Shown: positions 52,875 to 62,419, counted from the first letter of the stretch. The stretch is DNA of 64,000 nt from Candidatus Dechloromonas phosphorivorans (GCA_016714975.1 JADKBR010000005.1:186001-250000), one strand, 5' to 3'. Numbers and translations: made by a program. Notes: generated by a model not told the origin, from the sequence alone.

Positions 52875-54539
52875 ATGAGAAAGGCAACTCAGGGGTTGCA
52901 GCGATCGACCTGGCGTCTGCTTGGCCTGCTGGTCAGCATGCCGGCAGTAGTGGTTCTCTTCGGCAGTATATTCATGCTTGGCTCGGAACATCTCGAGGGC
53001 AAACAGATCGATTTCTGGTCGAGCCTCGAATGGGCCTCGGAGACACTGACCACCACGGGGTACGGGGCCTACGCGCCGTGGAGCCATCCGGTAATGATCG
53101 TCTTCGTCATCCTGACGCAGTTCGTCGGGATGTTCTTCCTGGTCCTGATCTTTCCGCTCTATGTCATGCCGTACATCGAGGAACGCTTCGAAGTCCGGCT
53201 GCCGCACTTCTTGCCGGACATGACCGGGCGCATCCTGTTTTACCGCTACGGCCCGGCAATCGAATCGCTGCTTGAAGAGTTCCAGCGAACCAGCACCGCC
53301 TTCGTCGTTCTTGAGGAGGATCTGGAGCTGTCCAGAAACCTGCGCAATCGTGGGTATGATGTCGTTTTTGGCAAGCTCGACGAAGAACCGGAGTCTCTAT
53401 CGGGCATCGAAAAGGCGCGCGCCGTGGTTGCCAACGCCGACGATCACGCCAACGCAATGTGTATTCTGATCGCGCGGGAGCGGGGTTTCACTGGCTCAAT
53501 CTATGCGCTCGCGGACGATCCGTTGTACCGGGCGCCGATGTTGCAGGTCGGCGCGTCGCAGGTGTTTACACCATCGCACGCGCTCGCTGGGGCATTAGCC
53601 GCACGCGCCAGCCGCCGCATCAGTCCTCCGGCCGAGGGCATGCACCTGCTCGGCAGCCAGGTGGGACTGGCAGAATTTCGGGTGCGGGCCAGTAGCCCGC
53701 TCGCCGGCAAGTGTCTCGGTGACCTGCAGTTGCGCGTACGCCATGGGGTGACCGTAATCGGCCAGTGGATCTGCGGGACTTTCAGTACCGCCACCGGACC
53801 GGATACGCGCATCGAACCCGGCGCGATTCTGGTTATCGTCGGTGCCCACGCCAACCTGGCCAAGGTAGAACGCCTGGCCATGCCGCTCCGCCGTCGCGGC
53901 CCGATCGTGCTCGCTGGCTATGGCGACGTCGGCAGAAAATTTGTCGAGATGCTGAGCGACGCTGGCGAAACGGTGATCGTCATCGATCGGGAAGTCGTTG
54001 CGGGCGTCGATGTCGCCGGCAACGTACTCGAACAAAAAACCATGGAGCGCGCCAGGGTGCGCGATGCGAGCGCCGTGGTGCTGGCCTTGAGCAACGATAG
54101 CGAAGGCGTCTTCGCGACGGCTGTCGTGCGTGATTACGCACCAGAAATACCGCTGATCGTGCGCGCCAATCGGGCACAGAATATTCCTCGTCTTTACCAG
54201 GCAGGCGCCGATTTCGCTCTTTCGGTGGGCCAGGTGGCCGGCCAGATCCTGGCCTACCATCTGCAGGGCGAGCAGGCGGTCGCCGTTGAACATCAGCTCA
54301 AGTTCATCCGCGTAGCTGCCGGCCTTCTCGCCGGTGGCCATCCTTGGGGTGAAAGGGTGCGCGAGCGAACCGGCGCGGCAGTCGTTGCGGTCGAGCGCGG
54401 CGACGGAGTGTTCGTCGAATTCGACAACGCCTTCATGGTACAGTCCGACGACACGCTGTTCATCTGCGGCACTCCAGAATGCCTGGAACGGTATCTGCGT
54501 GAATTCGATACGACGCCGGCCGACGGCAATCGTGCCTGA
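52875..54539 (+). CDS. potassium channel with two RCK (TrkA) domains
   Basis: 554 residues. Two membrane helices (about 15-37 and 72-98) bracket a pore loop whose selectivity filter is TTTGYG (residues 59-64). After that come two Rossmann-type RCK domains: about 115-235 (RILFYRYGPAIESL, LARERGFTG) and about 345-460 (GPIVLAGYGDVGRKF), each followed by a TrkA-C-like domain. The layout resembles two-helix gated potassium channels with fused RCK modules. The second RCK nucleotide motif GYGDVG is intact; the first one (RYGPA) is degenerate. Confidence 0.88.
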   Translation: MRKATQGLQRSTWRLLGLLVSMPAVVVLFGSIFMLGSEHLEGKQIDFWSSLEWASETLTTTGYGAYAPWSHPVMIVFVILTQFVGMFFLVLIFPLYVMPYIEERFEVRLPHFLPDMTGRILFYRYGPAIESLLEEFQRTSTAFVVLEEDLELSRNLRNRGYDVVFGKLDEEPESLSGIEKARAVVANADDHANAMCILIARERGFTGSIYALADDPLYRAPMLQVGASQVFTPSHALAGALAARASRRISPPAEGMHLLGSQVGLAEFRVRASSPLAGKCLGDLQLRVRHGVTVIGQWICGTFSTATGPDTRIEPGAILVIVGAHANLAKVERLAMPLRRRGPIVLAGYGDVGRKFVEMLSDAGETVIVIDREVVAGVDVAGNVLEQKTMERARVRDASAVVLALSNDSEGVFATAVVRDYAPEIPLIVRANRAQNIPRLYQAGADFALSVGQVAGQILAYHLQGEQAVAVEHQLKFIRVAAGLLAGGHPWGERVRERTGAAVVAVERGDGVFVEFDNAFMVQSDDTLFICGTPECLERYLREFDTTPADGNRA

Positions 54540-54637
54540 CGGTGCAATGACCGCTCGCGAATCGGGGACTACAGTGCCCGTTGAGGAGGTGGTTTTTCGG
54601 CCACCGATCGGGGCTGCGGCTTGAAGGGAGTTTGAAC

Positions 54638-55090
54638 ATGGGCTCGGCAAAGCAGTTTGATCGATTCTTTCTACGCCACCCGGCCGATATTCCGATCGAG
54701 ATCGCTACTGAAATCCCGCGCCAGGATGCGTTGCAGCGGCTGAAGGACGTCGGCATGGGCGGAGTGGCTTGTCGCTCGGTTGGCCCGCTGAAGGTGGGAT
54801 CCCCTGTCGTGCTGACCATACCGCTCGTCAAGCCGCCATTTAGCGCCAGGGGTGCGGTTGTGTGGTGCCGCCGCGATGGGGCCGGTGGCTACGAGGTCGG
54901 AATCCGTTTCAGGGAGTCCGATGACGTCTTTGCGGCGCGCATGGTCGAGCAAATCTGCCATATCGAACACTATCGCCAGGAAGTATTGCGCGCCGAAGGG
55001 CGAGTGCTCGACGGTGAGAGCGCGGCGCTCGAGTGGATCGCGCTTTACGCCGCCCGCTTCCCGTCAGTCGAAGGCTACAATACCCACTGA
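54638..55090 (+). CDS. PilZ-domain protein
   Basis: 150 residues. The PilZ domain covers about residues 10-110, with FLRHPADIPIEI in the position of the RxxxR segment, DVGMGGVACRS for the D/NxSxxG segment and GYEVGIRF. In the first motif, arginines needed for c-di-GMP binding are sparse (only one Arg), so binding is doubtful. A C-terminal helical extension follows. The ATG at 54638 is preceded by AAGGGAG. The potassium channel gene lies upstream. Confidence 0.8.
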   Translation: MGSAKQFDRFFLRHPADIPIEIATEIPRQDALQRLKDVGMGGVACRSVGPLKVGSPVVLTIPLVKPPFSARGAVVWCRRDGAGGYEVGIRFRESDDVFAARMVEQICHIEHYRQEVLRAEGRVLDGESAALEWIALYAARFPSVEGYNTH

Positions 55091-55187
55091 CCCCTTTCCG
55101 TGGTGGCCGCCGTGCCTGCCGGGAGCAATCAGGTGAACGGGCAGGCGCGATGCCGGCGACTGTCTCCCTGGATGGATGGCTGACACC

Positions 55188-56123
55188 CTACCAGGGCAGC
55201 GATCCGAATGCCCTCCGATAGCGAGCACCGATTTCCTCTCGACTCGTCTGGTGGCTCTGACCGCCACGATGGGCGATCTTGATGGCGCCCATCACTGCCG
55301 CCAGTCTGCCGGTAGTCAGCCAATCGAGGCCGTTGGCGATGCCATAGAGCAGGCCGGCACGATAAGCGTCACCACAGCCGGTGGGATCGACGACGTCATC
55401 GGCCTCGACGCAGGGGATCTCGTAGCGCTGGCCATTGGCATGAATCTCTGAGCCTTCACCACCGCGCGTGACAATCAGCGCATCGACCTTCGCAGCCAGA
55501 TGCTCAAGGCTGCGTCCGGTACGGTCGCTCAGCAGCTTTGCCTCATAGTCGTTGAAGCAGGCGTAGTTTGCCAGATGCATGAAATCGAGAAGCTCGTCGC
55601 CGCTGAACATCGGCAGGCCCTGTCCTGGGTCGAAGATGAATGGCACACCCGACGCCGCCAAGTCGCGCGCGTGCTGCATCATGCCCTCCCGGCCATCGGG
55701 TGCGACTATCCCGAGGCGTGCCGTCTTGGCATGCGCAACCTTGTTCAGGTGCGAGAAACTCATGGCGCCGGGGTGAAAAGCGGTGATCTGGTTGTCATCG
55801 AGATCGGTGGTGATGAAGGCCTGAGCGGTGAAGGTTCCATGCACATGGCGCACATGCGTGCGCCGCAAGCCAAGCTTGTCGAGCCGCTCGAGGTAAGCTG
55901 CGGCATCGTCGCCAACTGTCGCCATGATTAGCGGCTCGCCGCCCAGAAGCATCAGGTTGTAGGCGATGTTGCCGGCGCATCCTCCGTACTCGCGGCGCAT
56001 CTCCGGGACCAGGAAAGCGACATTCAGGATATGAATCTGCTCGGGCAGGATGTGATTCTTGAAGCGGTCTGGAAAGACCATGATGTTGTCGAAGGCGAGG
56101 GAGCCGCAGATCAGGGTGGTCAT
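55188..56123 (-). CDS. PfkB-family carbohydrate/nucleoside kinase
   Basis: 311 residues. The ribokinase fold is seen in the N-terminal GSLAFDNIMVFPDRF and YGGCAGNIAYNL (substrate site), and the C-terminal DPTGCGDAYRAG (anion hole and catalytic Asp). This subgroup is often labelled adenosine kinase or sugar kinase; the substrate cannot be fixed here. The ATG at 56123 begins the family-typical MTTLICGSLA. The DUF3426 gene ends 11 nt upstream. Confidence 0.9.
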   Translation of the reverse strand: MTTLICGSLAFDNIMVFPDRFKNHILPEQIHILNVAFLVPEMRREYGGCAGNIAYNLMLLGGEPLIMATVGDDAAAYLERLDKLGLRRTHVRHVHGTFTAQAFITTDLDDNQITAFHPGAMSFSHLNKVAHAKTARLGIVAPDGREGMMQHARDLAASGVPFIFDPGQGLPMFSGDELLDFMHLANYACFNDYEAKLLSDRTGRSLEHLAAKVDALIVTRGGEGSEIHANGQRYEIPCVEADDVVDPTGCGDAYRAGLLYGIANGLDWLTTGRLAAVMGAIKIAHRGGQSHQTSREEIGARYRRAFGSLPW

Positions 56124-56134
56124 AGGGGAGGGCG

Positions 56135-57112
56135 TCAGGGATAGAAGATGTAGAGCCGGTAACCGGTGGCCGCGAGACCCTTGGCGTCGATCCACAGATG
56201 AACCGGGGTTTCGGCATTGCCGGGGAATGAGTTCAGGTCACTGCCCGGTGGCAAATAGTCGGGTGCCGTCAAGATGCGACGTGCCACCGCCGCATCGTGC
56301 GCATCGGTCAGGGTCAGTTCCAGCACTGGCCAAGCTTGGTTATATGGGGCCTGGTTCCGCAATGTGGCCTGCATGACGAGGAGGCCGCTGGCACTGTCCA
56401 CCTGCAGATCTGATCCTTCAATGATGATCAGATCACTCTGCGCCGGAAGCGGAACGGCAATTCCCAGAGCATCGAATATCTCCCCGACGGCGTGGACATG
56501 CCGGACCAGATCGCTGCGAAAGTAGTAGGCGAGTTGACCGAGGAGGGCTGCCAGCAAGAGCAGCAACGCAACGGCGAACGGCCACTTCGCGCGTGGGCCA
56601 GGCTTGGGGCCAAAATCGCCCGATGTATTACCGATCAGCGCACCAGCGGCCCATCGATTGTACGCCGGTGTCTCGGTGAGATCACGCGCTGCCACAAGGC
56701 CAGCTTCCCGCGCAGCCAACAGAGAGTCATCGCACTCCTGTCCAGGCTCGGTTGCGGTCGACGTCGTGGCAGCCATGATTTCGCAATCGACGACCCGATG
56801 GTCTTCCGTCGATTCTGGCTCCCGCAGCGGTTCGGCAATAGGACCAGTCTCAGCCGTTTGGGCGGCGGCTTCCAGAGTCGATTCAGGGTCTGCGGCAACC
56901 TGGTGTTCCGCTGGCGCCCCAGATTCCGCTGCCGGTGCCGGTGCCGGTGTTTCGGTAGGCAATGGGGAAGCGGCCGGGGCGTCGTCGATCAACTGATCGA
57001 GAGCGTTGAAGATGCCCTTGCAGTAGCCGCACCGGACCTTCCCTGCCTTGGCCCTTAGCTGATCGGAGGTGACACGGAAGACCGTGTTGCAGGCGGGGCA
57101 GCGCGTACGCAT
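56135..57112 (-). CDS. zinc-ribbon membrane protein, DUF3426
   Basis: 325 residues. An MJ0042-type zinc ribbon at the N-terminus (CPACNTVF and CGYCKGIF) is followed by an Ala/Glu/Pro-rich linker (about 45-175), one membrane helix (about 183-205, FAVALLLLLAALLGQLAYYF) and a periplasmic DUF3426 domain. Function unknown. Its ATG at 57112 overlaps the prmA stop by 1 nt, the usual arrangement in betaproteobacteria. Confidence 0.88.
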   Translation of the reverse strand: MRTRCPACNTVFRVTSDQLRAKAGKVRCGYCKGIFNALDQLIDDAPAASPLPTETPAPAPAAESGAPAEHQVAADPESTLEAAAQTAETGPIAEPLREPESTEDHRVVDCEIMAATTSTATEPGQECDDSLLAAREAGLVAARDLTETPAYNRWAAGALIGNTSGDFGPKPGPRAKWPFAVALLLLLAALLGQLAYYFRSDLVRHVHAVGEIFDALGIAVPLPAQSDLIIIEGSDLQVDSASGLLVMQATLRNQAPYNQAWPVLELTLTDAHDAAVARRILTAPDYLPPGSDLNSFPGNAETPVHLWIDAKGLAATGYRLYIFYP

Positions 57113-58002
57113 CAGGGCTTGGTGCCGGTCAGGCATACCCAGTCCTCGCGAAAATCGGCGACCTGCATCGGCAACCATTGCCCATAGATTGCCATGATTT
57201 CGTCTGATTGTTCGCGCAGAATCCCGGACAGCGCGAGGCGACCGCCGGAGCGGACATGGTCGCAGATGGCGGGGGCGAGGACGCGCAGCGGATTGGACAG
57301 GATGTTGGCCACGACGAGATCATACGCGCCGGCAACCGGTTGCGCCGAATCGTGAAAGGCGGCAGTCACCCCATTGCGTTTGGCGTTGGCCTGTGCAGCG
57401 TCGACCGCCTGCGGGTCGATGTCGACGCCGACGACGCTGCCAGCGCCGAGACGGGCCGCCGCAATCGCCAGAATGCCGGAGCCGCAGCCATAATCGAGCA
57501 CCGAGCAACCGGCATGGACATTGCGTTCGAGCCACTCAAGGCAGAGGCGGGTCGTCGGATGCGAACCGGTACCGAAGGCCATTCCCGGATCAAGAATCAG
57601 ATTGACCGCAGCCGGGTCCGGAGATTCATGCCAGGAAGGAACGATCCACAAGCGCTCAGACACGCGGATCGGATCGAACTGTGACTGGGTCAGTTGTACC
57701 CAGTTCTGCTCGGCCACTTCTTCAACGTTCCAAGCCGGCACCCCGGCCAGACCCGCTGTGGCACCCGCTCTTGCAAGCAGCGCGGCAACATCGGCATCGG
57801 GCTCGAGCAGGACAATGACGCGGGAACGATGCCAGCCCGAAGAGACGAGCGACCCGGGCTCACCGAACTGCGGCTGTTCATCCGGCGTTCCGGCGTCGGC
57901 ATCCTCGATGCAGGCCGAAAGCGCTCCGACACCCAGAAGGGCATCGCACACCGGTTCGGCATGTGACGCGTCGGTCAGGAAACTGACGCTTTGCCAGGCC
58001 AT
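57112..58002 (-). CDS. prmA: ribosomal protein L11 methyltransferase
   Basis: PrmA trimethylates L11 with S-adenosylmethionine. 296 residues: an N-terminal recognition domain, then the methyltransferase domain with DPGMAFGTGSHPTTRLCLE and motif I LDYGCGSGILAIAA, plus the NIL motif VVANILSNPL. All substrate residues appear intact. The gene starts 3 nt after accC ends and overlaps the DUF3426 gene downstream. Confidence 0.96.
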   Translation of the reverse strand: MAWQSVSFLTDASHAEPVCDALLGVGALSACIEDADAGTPDEQPQFGEPGSLVSSGWHRSRVIVLLEPDADVAALLARAGATAGLAGVPAWNVEEVAEQNWVQLTQSQFDPIRVSERLWIVPSWHESPDPAAVNLILDPGMAFGTGSHPTTRLCLEWLERNVHAGCSVLDYGCGSGILAIAAARLGAGSVVGVDIDPQAVDAAQANAKRNGVTAAFHDSAQPVAGAYDLVVANILSNPLRVLAPAICDHVRSGGRLALSGILREQSDEIMAIYGQWLPMQVADFREDWVCLTGTKP

Positions 58003-58005
58003 CGC

Positions 58006-59364
58006 CTACCTTTTGACTTCGCCCTTTTCGGCGAGCTTCTTTTCAAGGTAGTGAATGCTTGTGCCACCCTCTACGAAGCGCGCGTCCTGCATCAATTCCT
58101 GATGGAGCGGGATATTGGTCTTGATGCCCTCGATCCCCATTTCCGACAGCGCAATCCGCATGCGGCGAATCGCCTGCTCCCGCGTATCGCCGTAGGCGAT
58201 CACCTTGCCGACCATCGAGTCGTAATGCTGGGGTACGGTATAGCCCTGATAGATGTGCGAATCGACACGGATTCCCGGCCCACCGGGCGGATGATAGAAA
58301 GTGATCTTCCCTGGACAGGGAACGAACGTGAAGGGATCTTCGGCGTTTATCCGGCATTCGATGGCGTGGCCACGAAATGTGACGTCTTTCTGCCGGTAGC
58401 GCAGTTTCTCGCCGGCGGCGACACGAATCTGCTCCTGGACGATATCGATGCCGGTGATCGCCTCGGTCACCGGGTGCTCGACCTGGACCCGGGTGTTCAT
58501 TTCGATAAAGAAGAACTCGCCGTTTTCGTAGAGGAATTCAAAGGTGCCCGCACCCCGATAATCGAACCTGCGGCAGGCATCGGCGCAGCGCTCGCCGATG
58601 CGGCTGATCAGCCTTGCCGGGATGTGCGGCGCCGGCGCCTCCTCGATTACCTTCTGGTGACGCCGCTGCATAGAGCAGTCCCGTTCGCCCAGATATATCG
58701 CATTCTTGAACTGGTCGGCGAGAATCTGGATTTCCACGTGGCGGGGATTCTCCAGAAACCGTTCCAAATAGACCATGGGATTGCCGAAGGCCGCTTGCGC
58801 CTCGGTTCGCGTCATCTGGACGGCATTGACCAGCGCCGCTTCCGTATGAACCACGCGCATCCCGCGCCCACCGCCGCCACCGGCCGCCTTGACGATCACC
58901 GGATAGCCCACGATGCGGGCTATGCGGACGATTTCCTTGGGGTCTTCCGGCAATGCGCCATCCGAACCCGGAACGCAGGGAACACCGGCAGCCTTCATCG
59001 CGTCCTTGGCGGACACCTTGTCCCCCATCAGGCGGATGGTATCGGCGCGCGGGCCAATGAAGACAAAGCCGGATGATTCCACGCGCTCGGCAAAATCGGC
59101 ATTTTCCGAGAGAAAACCGTAACCGGGATGAATCGCCTCGGAGTCGGTTACTTCGGCCGCCGAAATGATCGCCGGAATGTTCAGGTAGCTCAGGGCCGAC
59201 TGCGCTGGGCCGATGCAGACCGACTCGTCGGCCAGCTTCACGTACTTGGCTTCGCGATCGACCTCCGAATGGACGGCCACGGTCTTGATACCGAGTTCGC
59301 GGCATGCACGTTGAACGCGTAATGCAATTTCGCCCCGGTTGGCGATCAGGATTTTTCCGAACAT
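58006..59364 (-). CDS. accC: biotin carboxylase subunit of acetyl-CoA carboxylase
   Basis: AccC carboxylates biotin on BCCP with ATP and bicarbonate, the first half-reaction of malonyl-CoA synthesis. 452 residues. The N-terminal MFGKILIANRGEIALR, the ATP-grasp glycine loop KAAGGGGGRGMR and the catalytic EMNTRVQVEHPVTE are all present. It follows accB by 7 nt. Confidence 0.98.
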   Translation of the reverse strand: MFGKILIANRGEIALRVQRACRELGIKTVAVHSEVDREAKYVKLADESVCIGPAQSALSYLNIPAIISAAEVTDSEAIHPGYGFLSENADFAERVESSGFVFIGPRADTIRLMGDKVSAKDAMKAAGVPCVPGSDGALPEDPKEIVRIARIVGYPVIVKAAGGGGGRGMRVVHTEAALVNAVQMTRTEAQAAFGNPMVYLERFLENPRHVEIQILADQFKNAIYLGERDCSMQRRHQKVIEEAPAPHIPARLISRIGERCADACRRFDYRGAGTFEFLYENGEFFFIEMNTRVQVEHPVTEAITGIDIVQEQIRVAAGEKLRYRQKDVTFRGHAIECRINAEDPFTFVPCPGKITFYHPPGGPGIRVDSHIYQGYTVPQHYDSMVGKVIAYGDTREQAIRRMRIALSEMGIEGIKTNIPLHQELMQDARFVEGGTSIHYLEKKLAEKGEVKR

Positions 59365-59371
59365 CAGTTGT

Positions 59372-59824
59372 TCAGCCGATTACGAACATGGGAGCGCCAA
59401 ACTCCACCGGTTCGCCGTTTTCCATAAGGATCGCCTTGACTACCCCTGATGCGTCGGCCTCGATTTCGTTGAGAAGTTTCATGGCTTCGATGATGCACAG
59501 AGTATCGCCTTCCTTGACGGCCTGTCCAACCTGGACAAAGGCCTCTGCCCCCGGCGATGGAGCCCGGTAGAAGGTGCCGACCATCGGCGACTTTACAACG
59601 TGTCCCGCCGGCAGGTCATCCTCATCGTCGAGATTGACCGATGAGACGCTGGCCGGCGCTGTTGTCGGGTGCGCTACAGGAGCTGCAAAATGCTGCATCG
59701 GGGCGGCAACCAAGCCGTAATTCTTGGCGATACGAACTCTTTCCTCGCCTTCCGTCACCTCAAGTTCGGTGATACCTGATTCCTGAACGAGATCGATCAG
59801 TTTCTTGAGTTTACGCAGGTCCAT
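59372..59824 (-). CDS. accB: biotin carboxyl carrier protein
   Basis: 150 residues. The N-terminal dimerisation segment starts MDLRKLKKLIDLVQESGI, a Pro/Ala/Thr linker spans about 40-75 and the biotinyl domain carries the target lysine in EAMKLLNE. It is biotinylated by BirA and carries carboxybiotin between AccC and AccAD. aroQ is 55 nt upstream, so aroQ-accB-accC-prmA may be one transcript. Confidence 0.97.
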   Translation of the reverse strand: MDLRKLKKLIDLVQESGITELEVTEGEERVRIAKNYGLVAAPMQHFAAPVAHPTTAPASVSSVNLDDEDDLPAGHVVKSPMVGTFYRAPSPGAEAFVQVGQAVKEGDTLCIIEAMKLLNEIEADASGVVKAILMENGEPVEFGAPMFVIG

Positions 59825-59879
59825 TAAATACTCCCATTTGATTTGCGCCGATCCGACGCAAGGTCCGGCGATTGCCGTG

Positions 59880-60359
59880 TTATTTGATATTGACTTCGTT
59901 GACCAGATACTCGAGCGCCAGAAGATAGCCCGCGTGACCGAGGCCGGAGATCACCCCGACCGCCAGGTCGGAAAAATAGGACCGATGCCTGAAGGACTCG
60001 CGTGCATGAACATTCGAGAGATGAACCTCGATGAATGGGATGTCCACTGCCGCCAGCGCATCGCGCAGAGCGACACTGGTGTGCGTATAGGCAGCCGGAT
60101 TGATAATGATGGCACGCACGCCCTGGTCGCGGGCCGCGTGAACGCGCTCGATGAGGGCGCCTTCATGGTTACTCTGGAAGGTTTCAAGTTCCACATTGGC
60201 GCCTTCAGCCATGCGAGCAAGCGCCAGATTGATGTCCGACAGCGTGACAGTCCCGTAATGCTCCGGCTCGCGGGTGCCGAGCAGGTTCAGGTTGGGGCCG
60301 TGCATGACCAAAATGCGGGCTTTTTCGACCGGCCTGGCATCGGCATTTCGCTTCGTCAT
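59880..60359 (-). CDS. aroQ: 3-dehydroquinate dehydratase, type II
   Basis: AroQ removes water from 3-dehydroquinate by trans-elimination in the shikimate pathway. 159 residues. The signature PNLNLLGTREPEHYG holds the catalytic tyrosine, with IINPAAYTHTSVA and EVHLSNVHARESFRH downstream supplying the catalytic histidine and substrate residues. The first ten residues are poorly conserved and may be an overcall; a GTG or ATG near residue 19 (MHGPNLN) would be too short. Confidence 0.96.
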   Translation of the reverse strand: MTKRNADARPVEKARILVMHGPNLNLLGTREPEHYGTVTLSDINLALARMAEGANVELETFQSNHEGALIERVHAARDQGVRAIIINPAAYTHTSVALRDALAAVDIPFIEVHLSNVHARESFRHRSYFSDLAVGVISGLGHAGYLLALEYLVNEVNIK

Positions 60360-60431
60360 AACTGCAAGTTTGCCGCAAATCGCTGCAACTTGTCCAGTCT
60401 ACCACTCAAAAACCCCCAAAAAAGCCAGCCT

Positions 60432-61022
60432 CTATTTCAGGAGCAGAGCGCGTAGAGCGTCAGCGCGGATGCGCACACGCAGGCGACCGTCGCGCTGCTT
60501 CATGGCAACCCGTTCCAGTTGAGGAGGGAAGATCACCAGATTGGCGTTTGTCGTATCGGTTTCCAAGACCAATACGGCCTCTGCGCGCTCGTTGCGTGGT
60601 TCGGCATGTTCAAATGCAATTCCTTTATTCAGCAGGAATATCTCGACCTCCTTGGCGCTGTCGGCGAACAGGAGAATGTCGATGTGCGAGTGCTCACCGG
60701 CCGTTCCATCGAGGACCGAACCGGCAAGATGGGGCGAGTAGTCGGCAAGCAGTTCCAGCAGCCCCAGCGCACTCTGACGCATGGCCCGAATCAGTTCCGG
60801 ATGCACTTCTTCCTGATAGAGGCTGCGGTAGGCGCGCAGCTCGGCCTCGACCTCGGCATTATCGGGATAGGCGGTATGCTCCGGGAAACCCAATTGCCGC
60901 GCCGCCTTGCGTTTGGCCAAGCGATAGTCGGCGACACCGTCCTCCGCCATCAGCCGGGCAGCTGCGCTGGCTATGCTGGCTCTGGCTCCGGCGCTTGAGC
61001 GGGGCCGTTCATGACGGGGCAT
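60432..61022 (-). CDS. nucleotidyltransferase-like conserved protein
   Basis: 196 residues, not assigned to a named family. The N-terminal third is helical and basic. The segment AGSVLDGTAGEHSHIDILLF resembles the GSx...D(I)D active site of nucleotidyltransferases, but only one of the usual two aspartates is clear, so catalysis is uncertain. Proteins of this form occur in betaproteobacteria near mpl and aroQ. It is divergent from mpl, 50 nt away. Confidence 0.65.
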   Translation of the reverse strand: MPRHERPRSSAGARASIASAAARLMAEDGVADYRLAKRKAARQLGFPEHTAYPDNAEVEAELRAYRSLYQEEVHPELIRAMRQSALGLLELLADYSPHLAGSVLDGTAGEHSHIDILLFADSAKEVEIFLLNKGIAFEHAEPRNERAEAVLVLETDTTNANLVIFPPQLERVAMKQRDGRLRVRIRADALRALLLK

Positions 61023-61072
61023 GGGGAAAGCGATGAGGGTAGAATCGCCCCATTCTAACGGGTCTATCTGAA

Positions 61073-62419
61073 ATGAACATTCATATTCTGGGAATCTGCG
61101 GCACTTTCATGGGCGGTGTGGCCCAGCTCGCGGTGGCCTCGGGCCACAAGGTGACGGGCTGTGATGCCAACGTCTATCCACCGATGAGCGACCAGTTACG
61201 CGCTGCCGGAGTCGACGTGATCGAAGGCTACGACGCCAGGCAGTTAGCCTTGCAGCCTGACATCTTTGTCATCGGCAATGCCGTCTCACGCGGCAATCCG
61301 TTGCTCGAAGCCATTCTTAATCAGGGTCTGCCCTATGTCTCAGGCCCTCAATGGCTGGCCGAACATGTGTTGCAGGGTCGCTGGATTCTCGGGGTTGCCG
61401 GCACGCACGGCAAGACCACGACCGCCTCAATGCTGGCCTGGATTCTCGAGGATGCCTGTATGCAGCCCGGTTTCCTGATTGGTGGTGTACCGCTGAATTT
61501 TGGGGTCTCGGCACGCCTTGGCGGCACGCCGTTCTTCGTCATCGAGGCCGATGAATACGACACTGCGTTCTGCGACAAGCGTTCCAAATTCATTCATTAC
61601 CGGCCGCGAACCGTGGTTCTGAACAATCTTGAGTTCGATCATGCAGACATATTCGACGATACTGCAGCTATCGAAACGCAATTTCACCATCTCGTACGTA
61701 CTCTTCCCCACAACGGCCTGATTGTCTCCAATGCCAGCGAAGCCAGCCTCGAGCGTGTCCTGAATCGCGGATGCTGGACGCCGGTCGAACGCTTTAATGA
61801 TCCCGGCGGCTACCGGACAAGCGGCAACGATGCCAGCGGCGACCTGGTTCTGCACCGTCAGCAGGGAGAAATCGGGCGCATCATCTGGACGCTTCTGGGT
61901 GAGCACAACCGAGCCAACGCGTGCGCAGCTCTGCTTGCTGCACGCCATGTGGGGGTGCCGCTGGAAAAGGGTCTGGAAGCGCTATCCCGGTTCGTCAACG
62001 TGAAGCGCCGGATGGAAGTTCGTGGAACAGTCCGCGATGTGACCGTCTACGACGATTTTGCGCACCATCCCACCGCGATTGCGACAACCGTGGCCGGGCT
62101 AAGGCGCAAGGTTGGGCCGGCGCGCATCATCGCCGTGGTCGAGCCACGTTCCAACACGATGAAGCTGGGCTCGATGAAGGCCGAGCTTCCAGGCAGTCTG
62201 GCCGATGCCGATGCTGTCTTCTGCTATGGCGCTAACCTCGGCTGGAATGCCCAGGAGGTGCTGGCGCCTATGGGCGCCAAGGCAATCGTCGAGGTCGATT
62301 TTCACAACCTGGTAAGCAAGATTATCGCCAAGGCCCGTGCCGGTGACCACATTCTGGTGATGAGCAACGGCGGGTTCGGCGGTATTCACGGCAAGCTGCT
62401 AGCCGCGCTGGCCGAATGA
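61073..62419 (+). CDS. mpl: UDP-N-acetylmuramate--L-Ala-gamma-D-Glu-meso-DAP ligase
   Basis: Mpl reattaches recovered murein tripeptide to UDP-MurNAc for peptidoglycan recycling. 448 residues with the Mur ligase layout: N-terminal MNIHILGICGTFMGG, ATP loop GTHGKTTTASM (about 111-121), EADEYDTAF and C-terminal DDFAHHPTAI. The opening GICGTFMGGVAQLA distinguishes Mpl from MurC. Start and ribosome-binding region are unambiguous. Confidence 0.97.
   Translation: MNIHILGICGTFMGGVAQLAVASGHKVTGCDANVYPPMSDQLRAAGVDVIEGYDARQLALQPDIFVIGNAVSRGNPLLEAILNQGLPYVSGPQWLAEHVLQGRWILGVAGTHGKTTTASMLAWILEDACMQPGFLIGGVPLNFGVSARLGGTPFFVIEADEYDTAFCDKRSKFIHYRPRTVVLNNLEFDHADIFDDTAAIETQFHHLVRTLPHNGLIVSNASEASLERVLNRGCWTPVERFNDPGGYRTSGNDASGDLVLHRQQGEIGRIIWTLLGEHNRANACAALLAARHVGVPLEKGLEALSRFVNVKRRMEVRGTVRDVTVYDDFAHHPTAIATTVAGLRRKVGPARIIAVVEPRSNTMKLGSMKAELPGSLADADAVFCYGANLGWNAQEVLAPMGAKAIVEVDFHNLVSKIIAKARAGDHILVMSNGGFGGIHGKLLAALAE

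Noticed and set aside
55091..55187. Terminator between the PilZ and PfkB genes
   Set aside because: No stable stem with a T-run on either strand could be found in this short convergent gap.
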